NCBI GenBank assembly: GCA_027036655.1 | Contig: JALWEC010000538.1 | Span: forward strand, 1 to 6,160 | Direction of reading: 5' to 3' | Length of the DNA stretch: 6,160 nt | Origin: Melioribacteraceae bacterium | Lineage (GTDB): Bacteria; Bacteroidota; Ignavibacteria; Ignavibacteriales; Melioribacteraceae | Shown here: in pieces, positions 1 to 6,043 of the stretch | How positions within the stretch are numbered: the stretch's first letter is position 1 | Layout of the letters: each line of letters starts with the position of its first letter | Program-made: the position numbers and the translations under genes | The notes under the pieces: model-generated | The model's database searches: none | What the model was told of the DNA's origin: nothing | Seen by the model: the letters and a program-made list of their open reading frames with translations, nothing else

Positions 1-1934
1 ACCCCGCAGGAAGCGGTTACAGCTGGGGAACGTGCGTAGGAGTCGCAGTCGGAGCGCCCATTGATCAGGACTCGGGAGCCGTAGGCGGTTGGCCGAATCC
101 GGCTGACAATTATGACGCATTTTGCGACGCCACAATGGACGAAGGTCCCGCCGCGTATTGGGACGAAGAACACTTTTTCCCTTATCCGGAATTCGTTAAC
201 GGAAACAATGCTTGTATGAGCACTGATACATCAACCTGGCCCGTTTCGTGGCCCGCTACTTATCCTCTTCTCAACGATCCTGTTTTAAGAGATTCCGTAA
301 CCGGCTGGCCCGGATTCGGTAAAAACGGAAAACAACTTGCCGACCAGGAAAGTTTTTCCGTAGTCGAGGCGTGGGGTGGAACTGACCAGTTGACAGCTAC
401 CGGACGTGTTTACCCGAATTTTCTTAAAACCCAGATGATAATTCACGGAATGGCGTGGAAAGGAACGCTTTACGAAAATTTTATTGTTTGGGCTTATGTC
501 ATCAGGAATGTAGGCAGCGCCCCGATACACGATATGCGTGTGGCGATTCACGCGGATTTTAGTTTTATACCTGAGTTTTATCCCGGAATCGGCTATGACG
601 CAGACCGCCATTATTACGATCCCGCTTTACAGGTGGCTTACGGAACCGACGACGATGGATATGAAGAAAGTCCCTTCGGAGGAACTATTCCTCCCGACCA
701 AATTCCTTATGCCGGAGTTGTCGCTTTAAGAATGCCGGGCGGCGACCACAAAGTAGCCACTTACGACGCTTTCCATTTCTGGATGCAGGCTACTACTCCC
801 GCCGGAAACGGAGCGCGTTCAGACTGGTATTTCGACTACAATGTAGTTAATGAAAACGATCCACAGGATAGCAACGGTGACGGAATCGACGACGACTTTG
901 ACGGCGACGGCGTTCCCGACGCCGAGAACGGCGGACCGGGTTACTATTTGGGACTCGGAGCCGACGGTTTGCAGACGCTCGGTTCGGCTCCCTTCACATT
1001 GAATCCGGGCGAAGCGGATACGCTTATTTTTGCCGCCGTTTTCGGGACAAGCGAAAAAAACTTGAAGGAAAACGCCAAACGCGCAATTACTTTATATCAG
1101 AATAACTGGGAGGTAGTTGACGCTCCTCCGGCTCCCAAATTGGAAGCAATTCCCGAAGACGGAAAAGTAAAATTGATTTGGAGCAATAACAGCGAACACG
1201 ATCCGCAGTTTGAAGGTTATAAAATTTATCGTTCGTCGGACGGCGGAGTTACTTGGGGCGACGATACTTTTAAGGATTTCGACGGAGGAACTCATTACAT
1301 TCCTTTAAAACAATTCGATTTGGTTGACGGAATAACGGGCTATTACAAAACACTCCCCCGCTATGCTTGGTATTATCTCGGAGACGACGACTGGTCGCAA
1401 CAGAGAGTTGTAGTTCAGCCCGGCGACAATTATAAACTTTTCTCCCCCGGCGATACAGTGAATATATTCACCGATAATAATGTATTAAACGGAATTAAGT
1501 ACCGTTATTACGTTGCGGCATACGATTCGGGAAACGGAATTATCGGTCCGTTGGAAAACAGCTTCAGCAATAATCCGCAGGATGTTAACAACACGGTAGA
1601 AGTTGTTCCGCACGCTCCCGTTGCCGAGAAAAATCTAAACAATGTCCGCGTTGTTCCGAACCCGTACAAAGCGGCGGCGCTTTGGGAGCAGGGACAAAAC
1701 GAACACAAAGTGCAATTTGTTAATATGCCGTTAAAAGCTACAATTAAAATATTCAACTCCGCAGGAGAATTAGTAAAAACGATTCATCACGATTCCGGTA
1801 ACTCCCTCGCTCCGAGTATTGCGATTTGGGATTTACATAACAAATACAATCAACTGATTTCATCGGGCGTTTATTTTTATTACATATATTCCGATGTAGG
1901 AGTTAAAACCGGAAAAATCTTTATCGTGCTGTAG
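1..1934 (+). CDS. T9SS-exported surface protein with FN3-like region, 5'-truncated by the window edge
   Basis: The reading frame is open from the first full codon at position 3 to the TAG at 1932-1934, giving 643 visible residues. The ATG at 135 is only an internal methionine (visible residue 45), because the same frame runs upstream of it without a stop. The first ~285 residues are rich in Trp, Tyr, Gly and Asp and match no domain I can name; they resemble the long N-terminal regions of uncharacterised T9SS cargo proteins in Ignavibacteria-like bacteria. Residues 289-309 are an Asp/Asn/Gly-rich stretch (DSNGDGIDDD, DGDGVPD) typical of calcium-binding loops. Residues ~373-523 look like a fibronectin-III-type beta sandwich with an insertion (KVKLIW, EGYKIYRSSDGG, YRYYVAAYDSG). 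Residues ~545-643 form a type IX sorting domain (VRVVPNPY, IKIFNSAGELVKTI, SSGVYFYYI, KTGKIFIVL). By family knowledge such a domain directs export across the outer membrane and attachment or release at the surface. The signal peptide lies outside the window. The function of the N-terminal part is unknown. Confidence 0.93.
   Translation, partial: PAGSGYSWGTCVGVAVGAPIDQDSGAVGGWPNPADNYDAFCDATMDEGPAAYWDEEHFFPYPEFVNGNNACMSTDTSTWPVSWPATYPLLNDPVLRDSVTGWPGFGKNGKQLADQESFSVVEAWGGTDQLTATGRVYPNFLKTQMIIHGMAWKGTLYENFIVWAYVIRNVGSAPIHDMRVAIHADFSFIPEFYPGIGYDADRHYYDPALQVAYGTDDDGYEESPFGGTIPPDQIPYAGVVALRMPGGDHKVATYDAFHFWMQATTPAGNGARSDWYFDYNVVNENDPQDSNGDGIDDDFDGDGVPDAENGGPGYYLGLGADGLQTLGSAPFTLNPGEADTLIFAAVFGTSEKNLKENAKRAITLYQNNWEVVDAPPAPKLEAIPEDGKVKLIWSNNSEHDPQFEGYKIYRSSDGGVTWGDDTFKDFDGGTHYIPLKQFDLVDGITGYYKTLPRYAWYYLGDDDWSQQRVVVQPGDNYKLFSPGDTVNIFTDNNVLNGIKYRYYVAAYDSGNGIIGPLENSFSNNPQDVNNTVEVVPHAPVAEKNLNNVRVVPNPYKAAALWEQGQNEHKVQFVNMPLKATIKIFNSAGELVKTIHHDSGNSLAPSIAIWDLHNKYNQLISSGVYFYYIYSDVGVKTGKIFIVL
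867..929 (+). other. Calcium-binding-like DxDG linker within the T9SS protein
   Basis: Visible residues 289-309 contain two consecutive Asp/Asn/Gly loops (DSNGDGIDDD and DGDGVPD). This spacing is seen in thrombospondin type-3 and dockerin-like calcium loops. It separates the unrecognised N-terminal region from the C-terminal part that contains the FN3-like region. Calcium binding is inferred from the motif alone. Confidence 0.6.
1635..1931 (+). other. C-terminal type IX secretion sorting domain (type A-like)
   Basis: About 99 residues up to the stop codon follow the usual order of this domain: an NPY motif after a short beta strand (VRVVPNPY), a strand with hydrophobic alternation, IKIFNSAGELVKTI, a WDLHN turn, SSGVYFYYI, and a final KTGKIFIVL strand. 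In Bacteroidota and relatives such domains are recognised by the Por/T9SS machinery. The assignment rests on motif order, not on an alignment. Confidence 0.85.
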
Positions 1935-1987
1935 TATTGTAACTTAAATCCTCGTTATTTAGGTCAAGATTTTTCAAGCAAATGAAA

Positions 1988-2011
1988 GACGTAAAACGTG
2001 AGACGTAAGAC
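1988..2011 (+). repeat. Heptanucleotide tandem repeat with ACGT cores
   Basis: Three seven-base units, GACGTAA, AACGTGA and GACGTAA, follow one another from 1988 to 2008 and a partial GAC follows. The consensus is RACGTRA, with an ACGT core every seven bases at 1989, 1996 and 2003. It lies 53 bases after the stop codon of the T9SS protein gene. No function is known to me; it may be replication-slippage debris or a remnant of a dispersed repeat. Confidence 0.7.
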
Positions 2012-2016
2012 AAAAA

Positions 2017-2032
2017 ATCATAATTTTATGAT
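2017..2032. repeat. Short A+T-rich inverted repeat
   Basis: ATCATAA at 2017-2023 and TTATGAT at 2026-2032 are perfect seven-base inverted arms separated by TT. The stem is too A+T-rich and the loop too short for a convincing intrinsic terminator. It could be a weak terminator for the upstream gene or an operator-like site; both readings are inference. Confidence 0.45.
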
Positions 2033-2131
2033 ACTTATTTTCAGCTCGGTAGGTAGGATACTTGAATTATTATTTAAAAGAATTACGCAGATAATGTAGA
2101 TTTTTTATGCCTTTTAGGATTTTATACATTG

Positions 2132-2145
2132 AACTAAAAACTAAA
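2132..2145 (+). repeat. Two-copy heptamer AACTAAA
   Basis: AACTAAA occurs twice in direct tandem (2132-2138 and 2139-2145), about 40 bases before the deacetylase-like gene. Its period of seven matches the ACGT repeat in the same spacer, which may be coincidence. No function is assigned. Confidence 0.5.
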
Positions 2146-2146
2146 A

Positions 2147-2164
2147 ATTGCGGCTTGACGCAAT
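2147..2164 (+). promoter_or_regulatory. Small hairpin in the leader of the deacetylase-like gene
   Basis: ATTGCG (2147-2152) and CGCAAT (2159-2164) are perfect six-base inverted arms around a six-base loop, ending ten bases before the ribosome binding site. It could be an operator half-site pair or a 5' leader hairpin. No expression platform of a known riboswitch is visible, and no clear -35/-10 pair could be placed in this spacer. Confidence 0.35.
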
Positions 2165-2174
2165 ATGATTTTGT

Positions 2175-2179
2175 AAGGA
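2175..2179 (+). promoter_or_regulatory. Ribosome binding site fixing the start of the deacetylase-like gene
   Basis: AAGGA lies six bases before the ATG at 2186. An in-frame TAA at 2174-2176 excludes any upstream extension, so this start is well supported. The protein therefore begins only 15 residues before its Asp-Asp motif. Confidence 0.8.
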
Positions 2180-2185
2180 ATTAAA

Positions 2186-3640
2186 ATGTTGAACAGAGTA
2201 ATATTTCCGGAGCCGTTTATGACGGCAATTGACGATTTAGGTTGGATGAACGGCGGTTCCCTTGCAGAAACCGGAGGTCCGTGGAGAATCGGATTTAAGA
2301 GAAAGATGGAAACTTCCGATTATCATCCTTTTATTGAAGTAGGAAAAGAACTGGGAATAAGATTCCAAGGTTTATTTGTTCTTGCGGAAATGGACAGATT
2401 AAATATATTAAAAAATTATCCCACGGCGACGCAAGCCGGAAGAAATTGGGACAATTCCGAAAATATCTCTCCCGAGCAAATTAAAATAATGAACTTTGTC
2501 CGCGACAGTTCCGCCTATCTTGAATTCGGGCTGCATGGAATCGGGCATGAGCATTGGGAAAACGGTAAACGTACGCGCGCCGAATGGTACGATATGGAAA
2601 ACGACAAGCCGTGGGATGAATCCGATTTGCACAAACACGTGGAAGGTTACAAGGAAATTTTATCCCAGTACGGTTTGGATAAAACAAACGGTCATTCGTT
2701 TCCGGAAAGCTTTGTTCCCTGCGGGTGGGCTTTATATTGGAATCCCGAGGGTGAGTACAGCACGACAAGCGTACTGCAACAATATGGAATTAAATTCGCA
2801 AATACCTGGTTTGAAAAAGTCGAGGAGCTAAATCCCCCGATTAAATTCGGAGGCGGTATTGATCACGGCGTTCTTGTTCTGAACCGCTATAATTACGGAA
2901 ACGACTGGTACATGGTCGGTAAGCTGCCGGAACGTCCGCTAAAAGAATTTAAAACGAACGTAATCGAAACTCATTGGAGCAATTGGCTTGCCACGGACGA
3001 TTTTTTACAGGAAAGTCTTAATCGGAAATGGATTGACTTTTTCAAAAATATACAAGCAAGCCCAACGCATTACTACGCAAAAAACACGGAGCAATTCTAT
3101 TCACAATGGCTATATAAAAAATATACAAAAGTAACCCGTAAAAAATCGGGAGAAATAATAATTGACAACCGGAAAATGCCCGATGAAATTTACGAAAACT
3201 CGCTGCTCGGATTGTTAACGCTTAAAACAAAACTTGAAAAGGACGAACATATATCTTACGCTGAAATTGACGGCAAACAAATTCCGTCGTATTATGAAGA
3301 TTCCGGTTTCGGCTTTTTGTTTATTCCAAAATTGGAGAAGAAAAAATATTCCGTTAAAATTAAAATCGGGAAGCAAATCCCGGAGAACATTGTAATCAAC
3401 AACGGAACAAGCAATATTTACTCAATCGAAAAAGTAAACAATAATCTTATATTTGAACTGAGGACATACGGAACGCAGGAAATTGAGATTAAGACAAAGA
3501 ATTTCAAAAAGATTAGTTCGTTGAACAAAAATATTCGAGTTGTCAAAAAGCGTTTTGACACAGAATCGCGTTCGCTTTTTGTAACGCTTACGGCAAATGA
3601 TTTTCAGGGAGAAACCGGAAAAATTAAAATTTACAGATAA
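2186..3640 (+). CDS. Polysaccharide-deacetylase-like (NodB/CE4-fold) hydrolase, divergent
   Basis: The protein has 484 residues. Near its start is AIDDLGW, with Asp16 and Asp17 in the position of the catalytic-base/metal Asp pair of CE4 enzymes. Residues 117-124 read HGIGHEHW, a good H-x3-H metal-ligand motif (His117, His121) with an extra His123. A further conserved-looking ETHWSNW contains His263, where CE4 enzymes carry a late active-site His. The enzymatic part probably spans residues ~8-315; residues ~318-484 are strand-rich and look like an accessory beta sandwich. By family knowledge such enzymes remove N- or O-acyl groups from sugars using a divalent metal. The interval between the first two motifs (~100 residues) is longer than is usual in CE4, so this is a divergent member or another branch of the glycoside hydrolase/deacetylase superfamily. 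No signal peptide or membrane segment is visible, so a cytoplasmic location is the simplest reading. It lies 117 bases upstream of the alpha-galactosidase-like lipoprotein gene on the same strand, possibly co-transcribed. The substrate is unknown. Confidence 0.9.
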   Translation: MLNRVIFPEPFMTAIDDLGWMNGGSLAETGGPWRIGFKRKMETSDYHPFIEVGKELGIRFQGLFVLAEMDRLNILKNYPTATQAGRNWDNSENISPEQIKIMNFVRDSSAYLEFGLHGIGHEHWENGKRTRAEWYDMENDKPWDESDLHKHVEGYKEILSQYGLDKTNGHSFPESFVPCGWALYWNPEGEYSTTSVLQQYGIKFANTWFEKVEELNPPIKFGGGIDHGVLVLNRYNYGNDWYMVGKLPERPLKEFKTNVIETHWSNWLATDDFLQESLNRKWIDFFKNIQASPTHYYAKNTEQFYSQWLYKKYTKVTRKKSGEIIIDNRKMPDEIYENSLLGLLTLKTKLEKDEHISYAEIDGKQIPSYYEDSGFGFLFIPKLEKKKYSVKIKIGKQIPENIVINNGTSNIYSIEKVNNNLIFELRTYGTQEIEIKTKNFKKISSLNKNIRVVKKRFDTESRSLFVTLTANDFQGETGKIKIYR

Positions 3641-3741
3641 AAACACTCCCGCGACAATGTTTGGAAAAATTATTTTACCAATTTAATAGAAAGTTTTGCA
3701 TAAGTCGTTTTGATTTGATTAGAGATTACAATACAACGAAA

Positions 3742-3746
3742 AAGGA
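3742..3746 (+). promoter_or_regulatory. Ribosome binding site deciding the lipoprotein gene start
   Basis: AAGGA at 3742-3746 is 11 bases before the ATG at 3758 but only two bases before the in-frame TTG at 3749. The ATG is therefore the better start, and it also places a basic residue and a hydrophobic core correctly for a lipoprotein signal. A TACAAT at 3727-3732 could be a -10 box, but no -35 box lies at a suitable distance. Confidence 0.7.
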
Positions 3747-3757
3747 AATTGCCGACA

Positions 3758-3820
3758 ATGGAAATAATAAAACACGCCAAATTATTCTTGCTTGTCTTAG
3801 CGCTTGTTCTATCATCGTGT
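3758..3820 (+). other. Lipoprotein signal peptide with lipobox LSSC
   Basis: Residues 1-21 comprise a short charged start (MEIIKHAK), a Leu/Val-rich core of about ten residues, and the lipobox Leu18-Ser19-Ser20-Cys21. Signal peptidase II would cut before Cys21. The following residues are SNRKDE, without the Asp at +2 that retains lipoproteins in the inner membrane in enteric bacteria; that rule may not apply in this group. Confidence 0.85.
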
Positions 3821-5815
3821 TCCAACCGGAAGGATGAAATAACGATAACATCGGGGAGATTACACCTTAAGATAAACAGTAAACTTTACACTCAAGTTTT
3901 TTCCGATTATTCCCCCGACAAAAAAATAACCGACTCTTTTACCCCGTCCGAGTATATCATTGCTGACAGCGGAAAAATCACAGACTTTTCGCTAATATCG
4001 CAAAAAGAGGAAAATGACAAAAAAGGAAAACGAGTTTGGACAATCACCGGAAAAAGCAAAAACAATATTCTCAAAACTCTTACCGTAACGCGTTATGACG
4101 ATTTCCCCGATTTTATTTTAACAAAAGTAACTTATACCAATCTCTCAAAGAAAAAGATTACGATAGATAAATGGGTAAATAACGATTACGTAATTCCGCA
4201 GAAAGACTCGTCGGAAATAATTTGGTCTTATCAAGGCGCGACTTATGAAGACCGCCCCGATTGGGTTTTGCAAGTCAAAAACGGATTTAACCGAAAAAAC
4301 TATATGGGGATGAACGCAACGGATTACGGCGGTGGAGTTCCCGTTGTTGACATTTGGAATAAGAATTTCGGCTTCGCAATCGGGCACGTTGAAAAAGTCC
4401 CTAAGCTGGTTTCGCTCCCCGTAGTGCGCAATCCGAAGTTGGGAGGGACGGAAGTAAAGATAGAATACGAAAAGAAAATCCCGCTCGCATCCCGGAAATC
4501 ATTATCGACTTTTACAACTTTTATTTCGACGCATAAAAAAGACTATTTTCACACTCTGAAAATGTTCGGCAAGTTTATGCGGGAATATCGCGGATTTCGC
4601 TTTAACAAGCCTCCTGAAGACGCGTACGAACCGATTTGGTGCGCTTGGGGATATGAACGGGGATTTACGGTAAAGAAAGTTCTCGGTACCTTGCCGGAAG
4701 TGAAAAAACTCGGATATAAATGGGTTGTTCTTGACGACGGCTGGCAGACCGCCGAAGGCGATTGGTATTTAAATCCCAAAAAATTCCCTCACGGCGAAAA
4801 AGATATGAAAAAGTTTGTCGAAAAGATTCATCGAAAAGGATTAAAAGCCAAACTTTGGTGGGCTCCTCTTGCGGTTGATCCGGGTACCGATTTAATAAAA
4901 AAACATCCGGAAATGCTTTTGCTGAATAAAGAGCAAAAGCCGGAAGATATCACTTGGTGGGACAGCTATTATCTTTGCCCCGCTTACGAAGAAACGCTTG
5001 ATTATACAAAGAAATTAGTCCGTAAATTCCTTCAAGATTGGAAGTTTGACGGATTAAAGATTGACGGACAACACTTAAACGGCGCGCCCCCTTGCTACAA
5101 TAAAGCGCATCATCATAAAAGACCGGAAGAATCAACCGAAGCGATGCCGAACTTTTTCCGGACAATTTATGACGAAGCCGTAAAAATAAATCCGAATGCG
5201 GTAATCGAAGTTTGTCCTTGCGGAACAGGATACAACTTTTATATGCTTCCCTACCTTAATCAAGTAGTCGCGTCCGATCCGGTTTCTTCGTGGCAGATTC
5301 GGTTAAAGGGAAAGACTTTTAAAGCGCTTATAAGCCCCGATGCGCCTTATTACGGCGATCACGTTGAGTTAAGCGACAACAAGGACGACTTCGCATCCAC
5401 TATCGGCGTCGGGGGAATTATCGGAACAAAATTCACTTGGCCGGTAGGGATTTATCTTAATAACGAAAGCGGAGACGTCAGTCTTACAAAAGCAAAAGAA
5501 AAAGAATGGAAAAAGTGGATTGACATATACAACAAATATCAACTTCCAAAAGGAAAATATTTAGGCGAACTTTACGACATCGGCTTTGATAAACCGGAAA
5601 CTCACGTAATAGAGAAAAACGGCAACTTGTTTTACGCATTTTATGCAAAGAATTTTTCAGGAGAAGTTGAATTAAGAGGATTAGACAAAAACAGCCGTTA
5701 CACTCTTTACGATTATGTAAATAATAAAAAGCTCAAAGATTTAAAGAAAGGCGAGCATAGAATTAAAATCGATTTTAAGAACTATCTTCTTATTGAAGCG
5801 GTAAAAAGGAAATAG
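3758..5815 (+). CDS. Alpha-galactosidase-like (GH36 type, clan GH-D) lipoprotein
   Basis: With the ATG start the protein has 685 residues. Residues 1-21 are a lipoprotein signal: charged start, hydrophobic core, and lipobox LSSC with Cys21 as the lipidated residue. Lys-Asp-Glu follows at residues 25-27, which could weakly favour surface exposure. Residues ~25-285 are strand-rich, as in the N-terminal sandwich of GH36 enzymes. Residues ~290-590 form the (beta/alpha)8 barrel, with IWCAWGYERGF near its start, LDDGWQ (Asp326, Asp327), GLKIDGQ with Asp436 as predicted nucleophile, and CPCGTG (486-491) followed by VASDP with Asp507 as predicted acid/base. The 71-residue gap between the two aspartates suits GH36. 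Residues ~590-685 are a C-terminal beta domain, so the length is complete. By family knowledge the enzyme releases terminal alpha-linked galactose or N-acetylgalactosamine with retention; the exact substrate cannot be read here. The usual CSSGG(G) motif is replaced by CPCGTG, so specificity may differ. It probably acts at the cell envelope, and follows the deacetylase-like gene on the same strand. Confidence 0.92.
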   Translation: MEIIKHAKLFLLVLALVLSSCSNRKDEITITSGRLHLKINSKLYTQVFSDYSPDKKITDSFTPSEYIIADSGKITDFSLISQKEENDKKGKRVWTITGKSKNNILKTLTVTRYDDFPDFILTKVTYTNLSKKKITIDKWVNNDYVIPQKDSSEIIWSYQGATYEDRPDWVLQVKNGFNRKNYMGMNATDYGGGVPVVDIWNKNFGFAIGHVEKVPKLVSLPVVRNPKLGGTEVKIEYEKKIPLASRKSLSTFTTFISTHKKDYFHTLKMFGKFMREYRGFRFNKPPEDAYEPIWCAWGYERGFTVKKVLGTLPEVKKLGYKWVVLDDGWQTAEGDWYLNPKKFPHGEKDMKKFVEKIHRKGLKAKLWWAPLAVDPGTDLIKKHPEMLLLNKEQKPEDITWWDSYYLCPAYEETLDYTKKLVRKFLQDWKFDGLKIDGQHLNGAPPCYNKAHHHKRPEESTEAMPNFFRTIYDEAVKINPNAVIEVCPCGTGYNFYMLPYLNQVVASDPVSSWQIRLKGKTFKALISPDAPYYGDHVELSDNKDDFASTIGVGGIIGTKFTWPVGIYLNNESGDVSLTKAKEKEWKKWIDIYNKYQLPKGKYLGELYDIGFDKPETHVIEKNGNLFYAFYAKNFSGEVELRGLDKNSRYTLYDYVNNKKLKDLKKGEHRIKIDFKNYLLIEAVKRK

Positions 5816-5922
5816 TAAATTGAGTAAAAAGTAAATTCACAAGCGGAACGGGAATTAATTAGAACAATTTTTGTTTTACCAATAGTGAACAAAATTCAGT
5901 AATTCAAAACTTAGTTTTTTCT

Positions 5923-6043
5923 TAATCCCGAAGGGATTATATGTCTATAGAATTTCGTTTACATATAAGTTTATGCGACCCCGTTGGGGTCGTATATAAA
6001 AATTGATACATTCTATTATCAATATTTGAATCCTTCGGATTCA
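5923..6043. repeat. Five-hairpin quasi-palindromic element (REPIN-like)
   Basis: Five inverted repeats follow in order: TAATCCC/GGGATTA (5923-5939, loop GAA); TTATATGT/ACATATAA (5937-5968, 16-base loop holding ATAGAAT); a central stem with core CGACCCC/GGGGTCG (5972-5996, loop GTT, extended by A-T pairs and one G-T pair); ATTGATA/TATCAAT (6002-6023, loop holding ATTCTAT); and TGAATCC/GGATTCA (6027-6043, loop TTC). The whole is symmetric about position ~5984. The outer hairpins and the ATAGAAT words are reverse complements of each other. This is the design of paired palindromic repeats mobilised by REP-associated tyrosine transposases, or of a small non-autonomous element. No stem is followed by a T-run, so it is not a typical intrinsic terminator, though it may stabilise or attenuate transcripts. 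The repeat nature is inferred from architecture; only one copy is in the window. Confidence 0.7.
5972..5996. repeat. Central G+C-rich stem-loop of the hairpin element
   Basis: Arms 5972-5982 and 5986-5996 pair over eleven positions with one G-T pair, closing a GTT triloop. The seven-base core CGACCCC/GGGGTCG is the strongest stem in the non-coding DNA of the window. It sits at the symmetry centre of the five-hairpin element. A T-run follows on neither strand, which argues against a rho-independent terminator. Confidence 0.75.

Noticed and set aside
135..137. ATG at 135 as the start of the first gene
   Set aside because: The frame is open upstream to the window edge with sensible protein composition, there is no ribosome binding site before it, and no signal peptide follows although the protein carries a secretion domain.
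285..611. Antisense open frame of 108 codons within the T9SS protein gene
   Set aside because: It lies wholly opposite a frame with clear domain signatures, has no ribosome binding context of note, and its translation shows no recognisable motif.
2496..2831. Overlapping + strand open frame of 111 codons inside the deacetylase-like gene
   Set aside because: It is a shadow in another frame of a gene with well-placed catalytic motifs; its translation has low-complexity character and no family signature.
3696..3732. Sigma-70-like promoter TTGCAT/TACAAT before the lipoprotein gene
   Set aside because: The two boxes are separated by 25 bases, too far for a standard promoter, and no better -35 candidate is correctly spaced. 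In A+T-rich DNA such words arise by chance.
2186..5815. A full polysaccharide utilisation locus
   Set aside because: Only two candidate carbohydrate-active enzymes are present; there is no SusC/SusD pair, transporter, sensor or regulator in the window.
5923..6043. CRISPR array or intrinsic terminator at the hairpin cluster
   Set aside because: There are no equal-length direct repeats with unique spacers, and no stem is followed by a T-run on either strand.
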